Below, piece by piece: positions 33,424 to 41,922 of a DNA stretch of 64,000 nt; positions within the stretch are counted from its first letter, which is position 1, and every line of letters begins with the position of its first letter. The stretch covers positions 248,001 through 312,000 of the forward strand of contig NZ_JYKS01000001.1 in NCBI RefSeq assembly GCF_000935045.1. Reading direction: 5' to 3'. Source of the stretch: Pseudomonas sp. 10-1B. Its GTDB lineage: Bacteria; Pseudomonadota; Gammaproteobacteria; Pseudomonadales; Pseudomonadaceae. Made by a program: the position numbers and the translations under genes. The notes beneath the pieces were generated by a model that saw only the letters and a list, made by a program, of their open reading frames with translations, was not told where the DNA came from and did not search any database.

Positions 33424-34619
33424 GTGCGTTGATGGCGGTCGGCGAGGCCCTGCGCCAGCTGTTGGCGATGGCTAGGGCGACGCCGTTGGTGGCGTGCGAG
33501 CTGGTCAGACTGCGCCAGGCCGACGGGCGTGTGCTGGCCGAGGATCTGTGCGCCGCCATCGACTTGCCGCCGTGGGCCAATAGTGCCATGGACGGTTACG
33601 CCTTGCGTTTCGACGACCTGGCGGCCCAACCGCTGCCGGTGTCGCAGACTGTGTTCGCAGGCAATGCCCCTGGTCCGTTGCAGCCAGGCACCTGCGCACG
33701 GGTGTTCACTGGCGCGCCCGTGCCAGCGGGCGCCGATTGCGTGCAGTTGCAGGAAAACTGCACGGTCGATGCGCAGGGCCGGGTGAGCGTGCTGACCCCG
33801 CTGCGAGCGGGCGACAATATCCGCCCGCAGGGCAACGAGATCCGCGCTGGCGCGCCTTTGCTGGCAGCCGGCACCGTGCTCAACCCGCTGGCCCTGGGGG
33901 TGTTGGCCGCGCAAGGTGTCAGCCAGGTGTCGGTGTTGCGCCGGCCCAGAGTGGCGCTGCTGTCCAGTGGTGATGAGTTGGCTGGTGAGGGGGCAACCTT
34001 GGGGCCGGGGCAGATCCACGACAGCAACCGCGTGGTGTTGGCGACGCTGCTCGAACGCCTGGGTTGCGAGGTGATTGACCTGGGCTGTGTGCCTGATGAT
34101 CCGCTGCTGCTGCGCGCGGCCTTGGCCGCGGTTGAAGGTGCCGAGCTCATCATCAGCAGCGCCGGGGTGTCGGTGGGTGACGCCGATTGCATCGGTGCGC
34201 TGTTGCGCGAGGCTGGCGAGGTGAGACTGTGGAAGTTGGCGATCAAGCCGGGCAAGCCCTTCACCTTTGGCCATATCGGGGCTGTGCCGCTGCTGGGGTT
34301 GCCTGGTAACCCAGGGTCGGCATTGGTCACCTTCCTGCTGCTGGCGCGGCCCTATCTGCTGGCTCGAATGGGCGTTGCACGGGTAGAACCCATGCGGGTA
34401 CCGGTGGTGGCGGGGTTTGCCTGGCCCAAGGCCGGCAAACGCCAGGAGTACCTGCGGGTGCGGCTGGATGGCGGACGGGCGCGGTTGCTGGAAAACCAGA
34501 GCTCGGCGACCTTGCTTAGCGCGGTGCAGGCGGACGGGTTGCTGGAAGTGCCGGCGGGGGAGACCTTCGAGGCCGGGGATGTGCTCGATTTCATTTCATT
34601 CGATGGTGTGATGGGTTAG
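33420..34619 (+). CDS. moeA: MoeA molybdopterin molybdenumtransferase
   Basis: 399 residues from GTG 33420 overlapping the moaB stop. 'PPWANSAMDGYAL' (the conserved S-A-M-D-G-Y), 'GAPVPAGADCVQ', 'GDNIRPQGNEIRAG', 'SSGDEL', 'SAGVSVGDADC' and 'IKPGKPFTFG...LPGNPGSAL' are the MoeA signatures. Inserts molybdate into adenylylated molybdopterin. Together with moaB it would supply cofactor to the YdeP-type enzyme downstream. Confidence 0.9.
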   Translation: MSALMAVGEALRQLLAMARATPLVACELVRLRQADGRVLAEDLCAAIDLPPWANSAMDGYALRFDDLAAQPLPVSQTVFAGNAPGPLQPGTCARVFTGAPVPAGADCVQLQENCTVDAQGRVSVLTPLRAGDNIRPQGNEIRAGAPLLAAGTVLNPLALGVLAAQGVSQVSVLRRPRVALLSSGDELAGEGATLGPGQIHDSNRVVLATLLERLGCEVIDLGCVPDDPLLLRAALAAVEGAELIISSAGVSVGDADCIGALLREAGEVRLWKLAIKPGKPFTFGHIGAVPLLGLPGNPGSALVTFLLLARPYLLARMGVARVEPMRVPVVAGFAWPKAGKRQEYLRVRLDGGRARLLENQSSATLLSAVQADGLLEVPAGETFEAGDVLDFISFDGVMG

Positions 34620-34738
34620 CGCTGGTAGCCTTGCAGGCTGCGCTGTGGCTGGTACCGCGGGGCCGGTGTCCCCGGTTTGTCCGCGGGCAAGCCCGCTTTC
34701 ACAGAACAAATGCTAACTCATTGATTCCGCAAAGCTAC

Positions 34739-34855
34739 TGTGGGAGCGGCCTTGTGTCGCGAAAGGGGTGCGAAGCGCCCCCAGGATTTCAGCTTCGCGG
34801 CATAAATGGCTGGGGCCGCTTTGCGGCCCTTTCGCGACACAAGGCCGCTCCCACA
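34739..34855. repeat. REP/BIME palindrome, 28-bp perfect arms
   Basis: Arms 34739-34766 and 34828-34855 are perfect reverse complements starting TGTGGGAGCGGCCTTG. They enclose 61 bases. Typical P. putida intergenic REP pair, located just after moeA. Confidence 0.85.
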
Positions 34856-34887
34856 AAGACCGCATAGGCCTCAAGCCCTGTGCAGTA

Positions 34888-34928
34888 CCTGTGGGAGCTG
34901 GCTTGCCGGCGATGAGGCCAGGTCAGGC
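34888..34928 (+). repeat. Single REP unit, copy of one at 57461
   Basis: CCTGTGGGAGCTGGCTTGCC followed by GGCGATGAGGCCAG and a CAGGCA tail; the same unit appears at 57461-57502. A partial unit (TCCGCGGGCAAGCCCGC) also lies at 34679-34695. Confidence 0.7.
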
Positions 34929-35074
34929 AATAGCGCAGCCCATCGGCCTGGGTAATCGATCATGAAAATACCCGCGGGTTCCTGGCCAGGCGCGGCAGCA
35001 GACTATGACGATTATGGAACAACGTCCAATCATGATTAATGACCAGTTGATCGGTGTTTTCTATCACCACGCTT
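34929..35074. other. AT-richer stretch upstream of ydeP promoter
   Basis: No gene supported. An 84-codon minus-strand frame (34960-35214) starts only at TTG and lacks a ribosome site, and is rejected. Confidence 0.35.
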
Positions 35075-35143
35075 TGATAGAGATCGCCGATCAAACCGTC
35101 ATGACTTTTGATTGGACGCTGGTACCCACGCGAACTTAGTCTG
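35075..35143 (+). promoter_or_regulatory. Shared regulon promoter, copy C (upstream of ydeP)
   Basis: TGATAGAG at 35075 and GATTGGACG at 35110-35118: the same 35-base spacing as in copy A (32781/32816) and copy B (41149/41184). TTGGAC may be the -35 and CTTAGT (35135-35140) the -10. The boxes lie about 110 bases before the start codon. Confidence 0.55.
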
Positions 35144-35229
35144 CACCGGTCAATAGTGTCGAAGTGGTTGTTCAGACACTCTGAAACTTCGAACTTGTTA
35201 TTGTACTGCGGCAATCAAGGGTGACCCTG

Positions 35230-37554
35230 GTGAACGAAGAAGAACATATTAAAAGTTACAATGGACCGGCCGCTGGCTGGGGTGCGCTGATGGGCGTGAC
35301 CAAGGCCTGGTTGGGCAGTGAAAACGCGGTCAAGAACATCCGTGCAATGCTCAAGACCAACCAGAACAACGGGTTCGACTGCCCCGGCTGCGCCTGGGGC
35401 GAGTCGCCCGAGAACGGCATGGTCAAGTTCTGCGAGAACGGCGCCAAGGCGGTCAACTGGGAGGCCACCGGCCGCTCGGTGGACCCGGCGTTCTTCGCCA
35501 AGTACAGCGTCAGCGCCTTGCTCGGGCAGAGCGACTACTGGCTCGAATACCAGGGCCGGCTGACCCACCCCATGCGCTACGACGCCGCCACCGACCATTA
35601 CGTCGAAATTAGCTGGGACGACGCCTTCGCCCTGATCGGCAAGCACCTGAACAGCCTCGAATCGCCCGACCAGGCCGACTTCTATACCTCGGGCCGGGCC
35701 AGCAACGAGGCGGCGTTCCTCTACCAGCTGTTCGTGCGCAGCTATGGCACCAACAACTTCCCCGATTGCTCGAACATGTGCCATGAGGCCAGCGGCCTGG
35801 GCATGTCCAGCACCCTGGGGGTGGGCAAGGGCACCGTGGTGTTCCATGACCTGGAGCTGGCCGACGCGATCTTCGTCATCGGCCAGAACCCCGGCACCAA
35901 CCACCCACGCATGCTCGAACCGCTGCGCGAAGCGGTGGAGCGGGGTGCCCAGGTGGTGTGCTTCAACCCGCTGAAAGAACGTGGCCTGGAGCGCTTCCAG
36001 CACCCGCAGCACCCGTTCGAGATGCTCAGCAACGGTTCCGAACCGACCAACACCGCCTATTTCCGCCCGGCCCTGGGTGGCGACATGGCGGCGCTGCGCG
36101 GCATGGCCAAGTTCCTTCTGCAGTGGGAGCGCGAAGCCCAGGCCAATGGTATGCCGGCGGTGTTCGACCATGCCTTCATCAAGGCCCATACCGATGGCAT
36201 GGAGGCGTATCTGGCCCAAGTCGATGCCACCTCCTGGGAACACATCGTCGAGCAGTCGGGCCTGAGCAAAGCCGAGATCGAACTGGCCGCGCGCATGTAC
36301 CGCAAGGCCGAGCGGGTGATCATGTGCTGGGCCATGGGGGTCACCCAGCACCGCCACTCGGTGCCGACCGTGCAAGAGATCGTCAACCTGCAACTGCTGC
36401 GCGGCAACGTCGGGCGGCCGGGCGCTGGCCTGTCGCCGGTGCGCGGCCACAGCAACGTGCAGGGCGACCGTAGCATGGGCATCGATGAAAAGCCGCCGAC
36501 CTGGCTGCTCGACAACCTCCAGCGCCGGTTCGGTATCGACGTGCCACGCGGCCACGGGCATAACGCCGTGCTGGCGATCCAGGCCATGGAACAGCAGCGC
36601 ACCAAGGTATTCATCGCCCTGGGGGGCAACTTCGCCCAGGCCACGCCGGACACCCCGCGTACCCATGCGGCGCTGCGCAACTGCGAACTGACCGTGCATA
36701 TCTCCACCAAGCTCAACCGCTCGCACCTGGTCACTGGCCGTGACGCGTTGATCCTGCCGTGCCTGGGCCGTACCGAGATCGACCTGCAAGCCGAAGGCCC
36801 GCAGGGCGTGACCGTGGAAGACACCTTCAGCATGGTGCATATCTCCCATGGCCAGCTGAAACCGCGTTCGCCGCTGCTGCGCTCGGAACCGGCGATCATC
36901 GCCGGCATGGCCAAGGCGACCCTGGGCGATCGGCCGATCGACTGGGAGTGGGCGGTGGCCGACTACGCACGCATCCGTGACCTGATCGCCGACACCATCC
37001 CCGGCTTCAGCGATTTCAACGCCCGCCTGCAGCACCCCGGTGGCTTCTACCTGGGCAACGCCGCCGCCGAGCGCGAGTGGAACACCTCCACTGGCAAGGC
37101 GCAGTTCACCGCCACCCAGTTGCCGACGCAACTGGTCAACGAAGCGGTGCTGGCACGTGGCGACAAACCCGACCTGATCTTGCAGACCCTGCGCTCTCAC
37201 GACCAGTACAACACCACCCTGTATGGCCTGGACGACCGCTACCGCGGGGTGTTCGGCTTGCGCGAAGTGGTGTTCGCCAATGAGGCCGACATCCGCCGCC
37301 TGGGCCTGGTGCCGGGTGACAAGGTGGACATGGTGTCGTTGTGGGAGGACGGCCTCGAACGGCGAGTGCACGGCTTCACCCTGGTGGCCTACGACATTCC
37401 CGCAGGCCAGGCGGCCGCCTATTACCCGGAGACCAACCCGCTGGTCCCTCTGGAAAGCTATGGCGACAAGACCTTCACACCCACGTCGAAGTTCGTCGCC
37501 ATTCGCCTCGAGCGCGCACAGCCGGATGCCTTGATCCACGCCGTCGCCGAATAA
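35230..37554 (+). CDS. FdhF/YdeP-family molybdopterin oxidoreductase
   Basis: 774 residues from GTG 35230, which has AAGGGTGA about nine bases upstream; GTG 35221 is in frame but overlaps that site. Near the N-terminus NGFDCPGCAWGE gives two cysteines (C51, C54) of an iron-sulfur or related site. DCSNMCHEASG puts Cys184-His185 where formate dehydrogenases have the Mo-ligand Cys/Sec and His. 'GQNPGTNHPRM', 'MGVTQHRHSVPTVQEIVNL', 'RGHSNVQGDRSMGI' and 'LRSHDQYNTTLYGLDDRYRG' match bis-MGD cofactor-binding regions. No Tat signal, so cytoplasmic. Substrate unproven (YdeP is linked to acid resistance in E. coli); formate is a reasonable guess given the nearby formate/nitrite channel. Confidence 0.85.
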   Translation: MNEEEHIKSYNGPAAGWGALMGVTKAWLGSENAVKNIRAMLKTNQNNGFDCPGCAWGESPENGMVKFCENGAKAVNWEATGRSVDPAFFAKYSVSALLGQSDYWLEYQGRLTHPMRYDAATDHYVEISWDDAFALIGKHLNSLESPDQADFYTSGRASNEAAFLYQLFVRSYGTNNFPDCSNMCHEASGLGMSSTLGVGKGTVVFHDLELADAIFVIGQNPGTNHPRMLEPLREAVERGAQVVCFNPLKERGLERFQHPQHPFEMLSNGSEPTNTAYFRPALGGDMAALRGMAKFLLQWEREAQANGMPAVFDHAFIKAHTDGMEAYLAQVDATSWEHIVEQSGLSKAEIELAARMYRKAERVIMCWAMGVTQHRHSVPTVQEIVNLQLLRGNVGRPGAGLSPVRGHSNVQGDRSMGIDEKPPTWLLDNLQRRFGIDVPRGHGHNAVLAIQAMEQQRTKVFIALGGNFAQATPDTPRTHAALRNCELTVHISTKLNRSHLVTGRDALILPCLGRTEIDLQAEGPQGVTVEDTFSMVHISHGQLKPRSPLLRSEPAIIAGMAKATLGDRPIDWEWAVADYARIRDLIADTIPGFSDFNARLQHPGGFYLGNAAAEREWNTSTGKAQFTATQLPTQLVNEAVLARGDKPDLILQTLRSHDQYNTTLYGLDDRYRGVFGLREVVFANEADIRRLGLVPGDKVDMVSLWEDGLERRVHGFTLVAYDIPAGQAAAYYPETNPLVPLESYGDKTFTPTSKFVAIRLERAQPDALIHAVAE

Positions 37555-37654
37555 CCTTCAACTTCCTTCATTCATCGACTGCAGGCCCGCGGGCGTGCGG
37601 CGCCCTGGTGGCTGCCGCCCGGGCAGGGGCCTGCCTGTCCACAAGGATATTGTC

Positions 37655-39046
37655 ATGTCGAATCTGAGTGCACTGGACCTGGCGCGGCTGCAGTTCGCCT
37701 TCACGGTCTCGTTCCACATCATTTTCCCGGCCATCACCATTGGCCTGGCCAGCTTCCTGGCCGTGCTCGAAGGCTGCTGGCTGAAAACCGGCAACTCGGT
37801 CTACAAGGACCTCTACAAATTCTGGTCGAAGATCTTCGCCGTCAACTTCGGCATGGGCGTGGTCTCGGGCCTGGTAATGGCTTACGAGTTCGGCACCAAC
37901 TGGGCGCGTTTCTCCGATTTCGCCGGCAGCGTGACCGGCCCCTTGCTCACCTACGAGGTGCTGACCGCGTTCTTCCTCGAAGCGGGTTTCCTGGGGGTGA
38001 TGCTGTTCGGCTGGGGCCGGGTAGGGCGCAAGCTGCACTTCTTCGCCACGATCATGGTCGCCATAGGCACGCTGATCTCGATGTTCTGGATTCTCTCCTC
38101 GAACAGCTGGATGCAGACGCCACAGGGCATTGAGATCATCGATGGCCGGGTGGTGCCGCTGGACTGGTTCAAGATCGTCTTCAACCCGTCGTTCCCCTAT
38201 CGCCTGGTGCACATGGCACTGGCTGCATTCCTGTCCACCGCGTTCTTCGTCGGTGCGTCGGCCGCCTGGCACCTGCTGCGTGGGCACAACACCCCGCAAG
38301 TGCGCAAGATGCTGTCCATGGCCATGTGGATGGTGCTTATCGCCACGCCGGTGCAGGTGGTGGTCGGTGACGCCCACGGCCTGAACACCCTGGAGCACCA
38401 GCCGGCGAAGATCGCCGCCATCGAGGGGCACTGGGAAAACAAACCGGGTGAAGCCTCGCCACTGGTGCTTTTCGGCCTGCCGGACATGGCTGCTGAAACC
38501 ACTCGCTACAACATCGAGGTACCGTACCTGGGCAGCCTGATCCTGACCCACAGCCTGGACAAGCAGATCCCGGCCTTGAAGAGCTTCGCCAAGGAAGACC
38601 GCCCCAACTCGACGATCATTTTCTGGAGTTTCCGGGTCATGGCCGGGCTGGGCATGCTGATGCTGGCCTGCGCGCTGCTGGCCCTGGTATTGCGCCGCAA
38701 CGCCGCGCTGTACCGCAACCGTGCCTTCCTCTGGTTCGCGCTGCTGATGGGGCCGTCGGGGCTGATCGCCTTGCTGGCCGGCTGGTTCACCACCGAAGTG
38801 GGCCGTCAGCCATGGGTGGTCTACGGCATGTTGCGCACCACTGATGCGGCGTCCAACCACAGCGCCGTGCAGATGAGCCTGACCCTGGCGGCATTCGTGG
38901 TCATCTATTTCTCGGTGTTCACCGTCGGGATCGGCTACATGATGCGCCTGGTGCGCAAGGGGCCGACCATGCACGACGTTCACCCGATCCCTGGGCAACC
39001 GGATTCGCTGGCCACCGCACGTCGCCCGCTGTCCGTCGCCGACTGA
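37655..39046 (+). CDS. cioA: Cyanide-insensitive terminal oxidase subunit I (CydA/CioA)
   Basis: 463 residues, ATG 37655 behind AAGGATATT. About nine membrane helices; the early His in 'AFTVSFHIIFPA' (H21) is a haem ligand, and GRQPWVVYGMLRT (from residue 383) is the quinol-oxidase motif. The Q-loop is short, as in CIO-type rather than E. coli-type cytochrome bd. Oxidises ubiquinol and reduces oxygen with low cyanide sensitivity. Follows ydeP by 100 bases, unlike the common stand-alone cioAB locus. Confidence 0.9.
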   Translation: MSNLSALDLARLQFAFTVSFHIIFPAITIGLASFLAVLEGCWLKTGNSVYKDLYKFWSKIFAVNFGMGVVSGLVMAYEFGTNWARFSDFAGSVTGPLLTYEVLTAFFLEAGFLGVMLFGWGRVGRKLHFFATIMVAIGTLISMFWILSSNSWMQTPQGIEIIDGRVVPLDWFKIVFNPSFPYRLVHMALAAFLSTAFFVGASAAWHLLRGHNTPQVRKMLSMAMWMVLIATPVQVVVGDAHGLNTLEHQPAKIAAIEGHWENKPGEASPLVLFGLPDMAAETTRYNIEVPYLGSLILTHSLDKQIPALKSFAKEDRPNSTIIFWSFRVMAGLGMLMLACALLALVLRRNAALYRNRAFLWFALLMGPSGLIALLAGWFTTEVGRQPWVVYGMLRTTDAASNHSAVQMSLTLAAFVVIYFSVFTVGIGYMMRLVRKGPTMHDVHPIPGQPDSLATARRPLSVAD

Positions 39047-39060
39047 GAAGGAGCAGGACA

Positions 39061-40077
39061 ATGGCAATTCAAGGTATTGACCTGTCGGTCATCTGGGGCG
39101 TGATCATCGCCTTCGGCCTGATGATGTACGTGATCATGGACGGCTTCGACTTGGGGCTGGGCATCCTCTTCCCGTTGATCAGCGACTCCAGGGATCGTGA
39201 CGTGATGATGAACACCGTGGCGCCCGTGTGGGACGGTAACGAGACGTGGGCAGTACTCGGTGCGGCGGCGTTGTACGGCGCCTTTCCACTGGCCTACTCG
39301 GTGATCCTCGAAGCCCTGTACCTGCCGCTGGTACTGGTGCTGGCTGGGCTGATATTCCGTGGCGTGGCCTTCGAGTTCCGCTTCAAGGCCCACCCGAGCA
39401 AGCGTCATCTGTGGGACAAGGCGTTCATCGGCGGCTCGGTGCTGGCGACCTTCTTCCAGGGCGTGGCCATCGGCACCTACATTTCCGGCATCCCGGTGGT
39501 GGACCGCCAGTTCGCCGGCACGGGGTGGGACTGGCTGGCGCCGTTCCCGCTGTTCTGCGGTGTCGGCCTGCTGCTGACCTACGCGCTGCTGGGCAGCACC
39601 TGGCTGCTGATCAAGACCGACGGCATGCTCGAATCGCGCATGCGTCACTACAGCCGGCCGCTGACCTACCTGCTGGCATTGGTGATCGTGGTGATCTGCG
39701 CCTGGACCGCCTGGCTGCATGATGACATCGCCCAGCGCTGGTTCGGCGCCAGCCACGGGTTACGCTCGGCGCTGATCGTGGTGCTGGCGGTGGTGGCCGT
39801 GGTGGTAATCCAGAAGACGCTGCGCAAGCGCCACTCGCACCTGCCGTTCATTGCCGTGGTGGGGCTGGTGTTCCTGGGTTACCTGGGGCTGGCGATCAGC
39901 ATCTGGCCGAATATCGTGCCGCCCAGCGTGACCTTGTGGCAGGCCGCTGCGCCGCTGACCAGCCAGTTGTTCGCCCTGATCGGTGCGCTGTTCATCATCC
40001 CGATCATCCTGGGCTACACCTTCTGGAGCTACCACGTATTCCGCGGCAAGGTGCAGGCAGGGGATGCCTATCACTAG
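39061..40077 (+). CDS. cioB: Cyanide-insensitive terminal oxidase subunit II (CydB/CioB)
   Basis: 338 residues behind AGAAGGAGCAGG, 14 bases after cioA. CydB family: 'VIMDGFDLGLGILFPL', 'PVWDGNETWAV', 'FPLAYSVILEALYLPL', then eight or so membrane helices ending 'FIIPIILGYTFWSYHVFRGK'. Partner of subunit I. No CydX-like ORF follows directly; see the small membrane protein at 41257. Confidence 0.9.
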   Translation: MAIQGIDLSVIWGVIIAFGLMMYVIMDGFDLGLGILFPLISDSRDRDVMMNTVAPVWDGNETWAVLGAAALYGAFPLAYSVILEALYLPLVLVLAGLIFRGVAFEFRFKAHPSKRHLWDKAFIGGSVLATFFQGVAIGTYISGIPVVDRQFAGTGWDWLAPFPLFCGVGLLLTYALLGSTWLLIKTDGMLESRMRHYSRPLTYLLALVIVVICAWTAWLHDDIAQRWFGASHGLRSALIVVLAVVAVVVIQKTLRKRHSHLPFIAVVGLVFLGYLGLAISIWPNIVPPSVTLWQAAAPLTSQLFALIGALFIIPIILGYTFWSYHVFRGKVQAGDAYH

Positions 40078-40085
40078 CTATCGAA

Positions 40086-40139
40086 CGGTCAAGCCCACGG
40101 GTGCAGGGTGTGCATCACCTGCACCCGTGGGCTTGACCG
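40086..40139. terminator. Long perfect hairpin between cioB and the FNT gene
   Basis: A ~22-bp perfect stem (left arm from 40086, right arm ending 40139, core CAAGCCCACGGGTGCAGG) with a ~10-base loop. It lies between convergent genes and probably ends transcription from both sides, although no U-run follows. Confidence 0.7.
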
Positions 40140-40146
40140 CGAGGCT

Positions 40147-40935
40147 TCATTGCAGCCCGCACTCTTCCTGTGCAGGTGCACCGTAGGACACGTAATACGC
40201 CAGCCCCACGAAGATAGCCCCGCCCACCGCGTTGCCGAGGAACACCGCCACCAGGTTCTCCAGCAGCAGTCCCCAGCTCAAGTACCCTGCAAAGATCGCG
40301 GCTGGAATCAGGAACATGTTGGCCACCACGTGCTGGAAACCGATGGCGACGAAAGCCATGATCGGGAACCAGATGCCGAGAATCTTGCCGCTCACCTCAC
40401 GGCTGGCATACGACAGCCACACTGCCAGGCACACCAACCAGTTGCAGCCGATGCCGGACACGAAGGCGTGCAGGAAGTCGGCGTTGGTCTTGCTGGTCGC
40501 GGCCGTCAACGTCTTGTTCAGATAAGGCCCCTCGGTCAGGCCCAGCAGGTGACCGAAGCACCCCGCGACGAACAGCGCACCCAACAGGTTGGCCATCGTC
40601 ACGAGCAGCCAGTTGCGTGCTACGGCAAGTGGGCCGATACGCCGGGCGAACATGGCCAACGGCAAGCTCATCATGTTGCCGGTGAGCAGTTCGCCACCGG
40701 CCAGGATCACCAGGATCAGGCCAATGGGGAATACCGCCGCGCCCAGCAAGGTACCGAACGAGGCCCACTGCACCGGGATCATGGTGCTGACGTGGATAGC
40801 CAGGAGAAACCCCAGCGAAATGAACGCACCTGCCAGAAAACCCAGGACCAGTGTCGCACGGGTGGATAAATGGGCTTTTTTGGTTCCGCTCTCAATGACT
40901 AGCTCGGTGATACGGGTGGGGCTATTGACGGACAT
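40147..40935 (-). CDS. Formate/nitrite transporter (FNT) family channel
   Basis: 262 residues, six membrane helices. FNT features: 'LAGAFISLGFLLAI', 'AGGELLTGNMM', 'NLLGALFVAG', 'GIGCNWLVCLAVWLS' (GxxCNWLVC), 'FQHVVANMFLIPAA' and 'NLVAVFLGNAVGGAIFVG'. Moves formate, nitrite or hydrosulfide. Its place next to a FdhF-like enzyme argues for formate. It is convergent with cioB and divergent from the small-protein operon. Confidence 0.88.
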   Translation of the reverse strand: MSVNSPTRITELVIESGTKKAHLSTRATLVLGFLAGAFISLGFLLAIHVSTMIPVQWASFGTLLGAAVFPIGLILVILAGGELLTGNMMSLPLAMFARRIGPLAVARNWLLVTMANLLGALFVAGCFGHLLGLTEGPYLNKTLTAATSKTNADFLHAFVSGIGCNWLVCLAVWLSYASREVSGKILGIWFPIMAFVAIGFQHVVANMFLIPAAIFAGYLSWGLLLENLVAVFLGNAVGGAIFVGLAYYVSYGAPAQEECGLQ

Positions 40936-41122
40936 TTCTCAAACTCGAACACAGTGACGGTGGCGCAGCCGGCAGGCGCGCCATGCTAGGACTTGATTAG
41001 TACGGAGATAGGGCTGCGAAGTTGAACAAGAGGTGTAACGTATACCGCAGGGGCAACTTCGAAGAGGATAGGCAAACTACATGAGACAATTTGCCGCGGT
41101 CAAATCGATAGAATGGATGAGT

Positions 41123-41218
41123 TGATAGATCTGATCGATGATGAAGCTCTATAGATAAGTCTGATGGCGCATTTGGAACTATCGATTAGACGAAAGTTTT
41201 ATTCTGCTATAGCTTCTG
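41123..41218 (+). promoter_or_regulatory. Shared regulon promoter, copy B (upstream of small-protein operon)
   Basis: TGATAGA 41123, GATGATGAAG 41137, CTATAGAT 41149, TATCGATTAGACG 41180-41192. All blocks have exactly the spacing of copy A. TTAGAC as -35 and TATAGC (41208-41213) as -10 are 16 bases apart with an extended-10 TG. The last box lies 65 bases before the start at 41257. Confidence 0.6.
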
Positions 41219-41256
41219 TCAGCGAAGACGTAAATCAATGAAAGCGAGGGAGTTTC

Positions 41257-41406
41257 ATGAACAAGGTGGGTGGTATGGATACGCACGTAGGTGAATCCAT
41301 GGGCTCGGTGTTCAGGCGGGCGGCTCAGTTTTTCCTGATGTTGATGATGGGCATGATGGTATTGCTGTCAGCGGGGCTGCTCATGATGCAGTTCGCCCAC
41401 GGGTAA
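41257..41406 (+). CDS. Small single-helix membrane protein, Met-rich
   Basis: 49 residues from ATG 41257 with GCGAGGGAG just upstream. N-terminal half is polar (MNKVGGMDTHVGESMGSVF), then a hydrophobic helix FFLMLMMGMMVLLSAGLLMM and a short tail QFAHG. One membrane span, unusually rich in Met. Family not recognised. It is expressed from a promoter resembling those of moaB and ydeP, so it may be an accessory or small subunit for the oxidase or the molybdoenzyme; this is inference. Confidence 0.65.
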   Translation: MNKVGGMDTHVGESMGSVFRRAAQFFLMLMMGMMVLLSAGLLMMQFAHG

Positions 41407-41440
41407 ATGCCATTGAATTGCGAAAAGATAGAAGCTCACC

Positions 41441-41647
41441 ATGTCTGATGAAACAAAAAGTGCCCGTGCATATTTGGGGCACGAGCATGATGTGGATGCT
41501 CAACATGACGAGTTTGTGCAGAACTTGAAGGAGCTGATGGGGTGGTACGGGAAAAGTGTCAAGGATGTGGTTACCATATTGGCAACCGAACCGTCTCTCG
41601 GCAACGTGCAGAGCTCATCGGTCAATGCACCGCACAGCATCCATTGA
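41441..41647 (+). CDS. Small acidic hypothetical protein
   Basis: 68 residues, ATG 41441, 34 bases after the small membrane protein. Acidic, soluble; early 'ARAYLGHEHDVDAQHDEFVQ' and central 'LMGWYGKSVKDVVTIL'. Ribosome site is weak (GAAG). Not recognised; probably in the operon started at 41220. Confidence 0.5.
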   Translation: MSDETKSARAYLGHEHDVDAQHDEFVQNLKELMGWYGKSVKDVVTILATEPSLGNVQSSSVNAPHSIH

Positions 41648-41922
41648 CTGGCCACGTGGCAATGCGCCTTGCTGGCGCTTCTCACCTGTGCCACCCGGTA
41701 GCGGCTCATCGGTCACCTGTTTTCTCGTAAATACTTGACTTTAAGGTCAGCTTTTGGCGTCATGCACGCCGTCTAGACGATCCCATTTCCTGTCCGCCCT
41801 CAGGCAGTGCTTGCAAGGGAACCGTCATCAGGCACCTCGTTATATACAAAAATATATAGCCGTGTCGGCAGGCAGGGCTATTGGAACCACCAAAACAAGC
41901 AATGCACATCGGAGCACACGGA
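41648..41922. other. Upstream region of the porin gene
   Basis: Contains an AT-rich stretch (ATATACAAAAATATATAG near 41843) likely to be part of the porin promoter. Short open frames here have no support. Confidence 0.35.

Noticed and set aside
34739..34928. Repeated GTGGGAGC units as a CRISPR array
   Set aside because: Units are inverted pairs of REP type with no regular spacers; no cas genes in the window.
34960..35214. 84-codon minus-strand frame upstream of ydeP
   Set aside because: Only a TTG start, no ribosome site, and it covers the shared promoter motif.
35215..37539. 774-codon minus-strand frame opposite ydeP
   Set aside because: Shadow of the ydeP gene, caused by high GC; His/Arg/Gly-rich with no family features.
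37568..39067. 499-codon minus-strand frame opposite cioA
   Set aside because: Shadow frame; the + strand encodes an unmistakable CydA-type protein.
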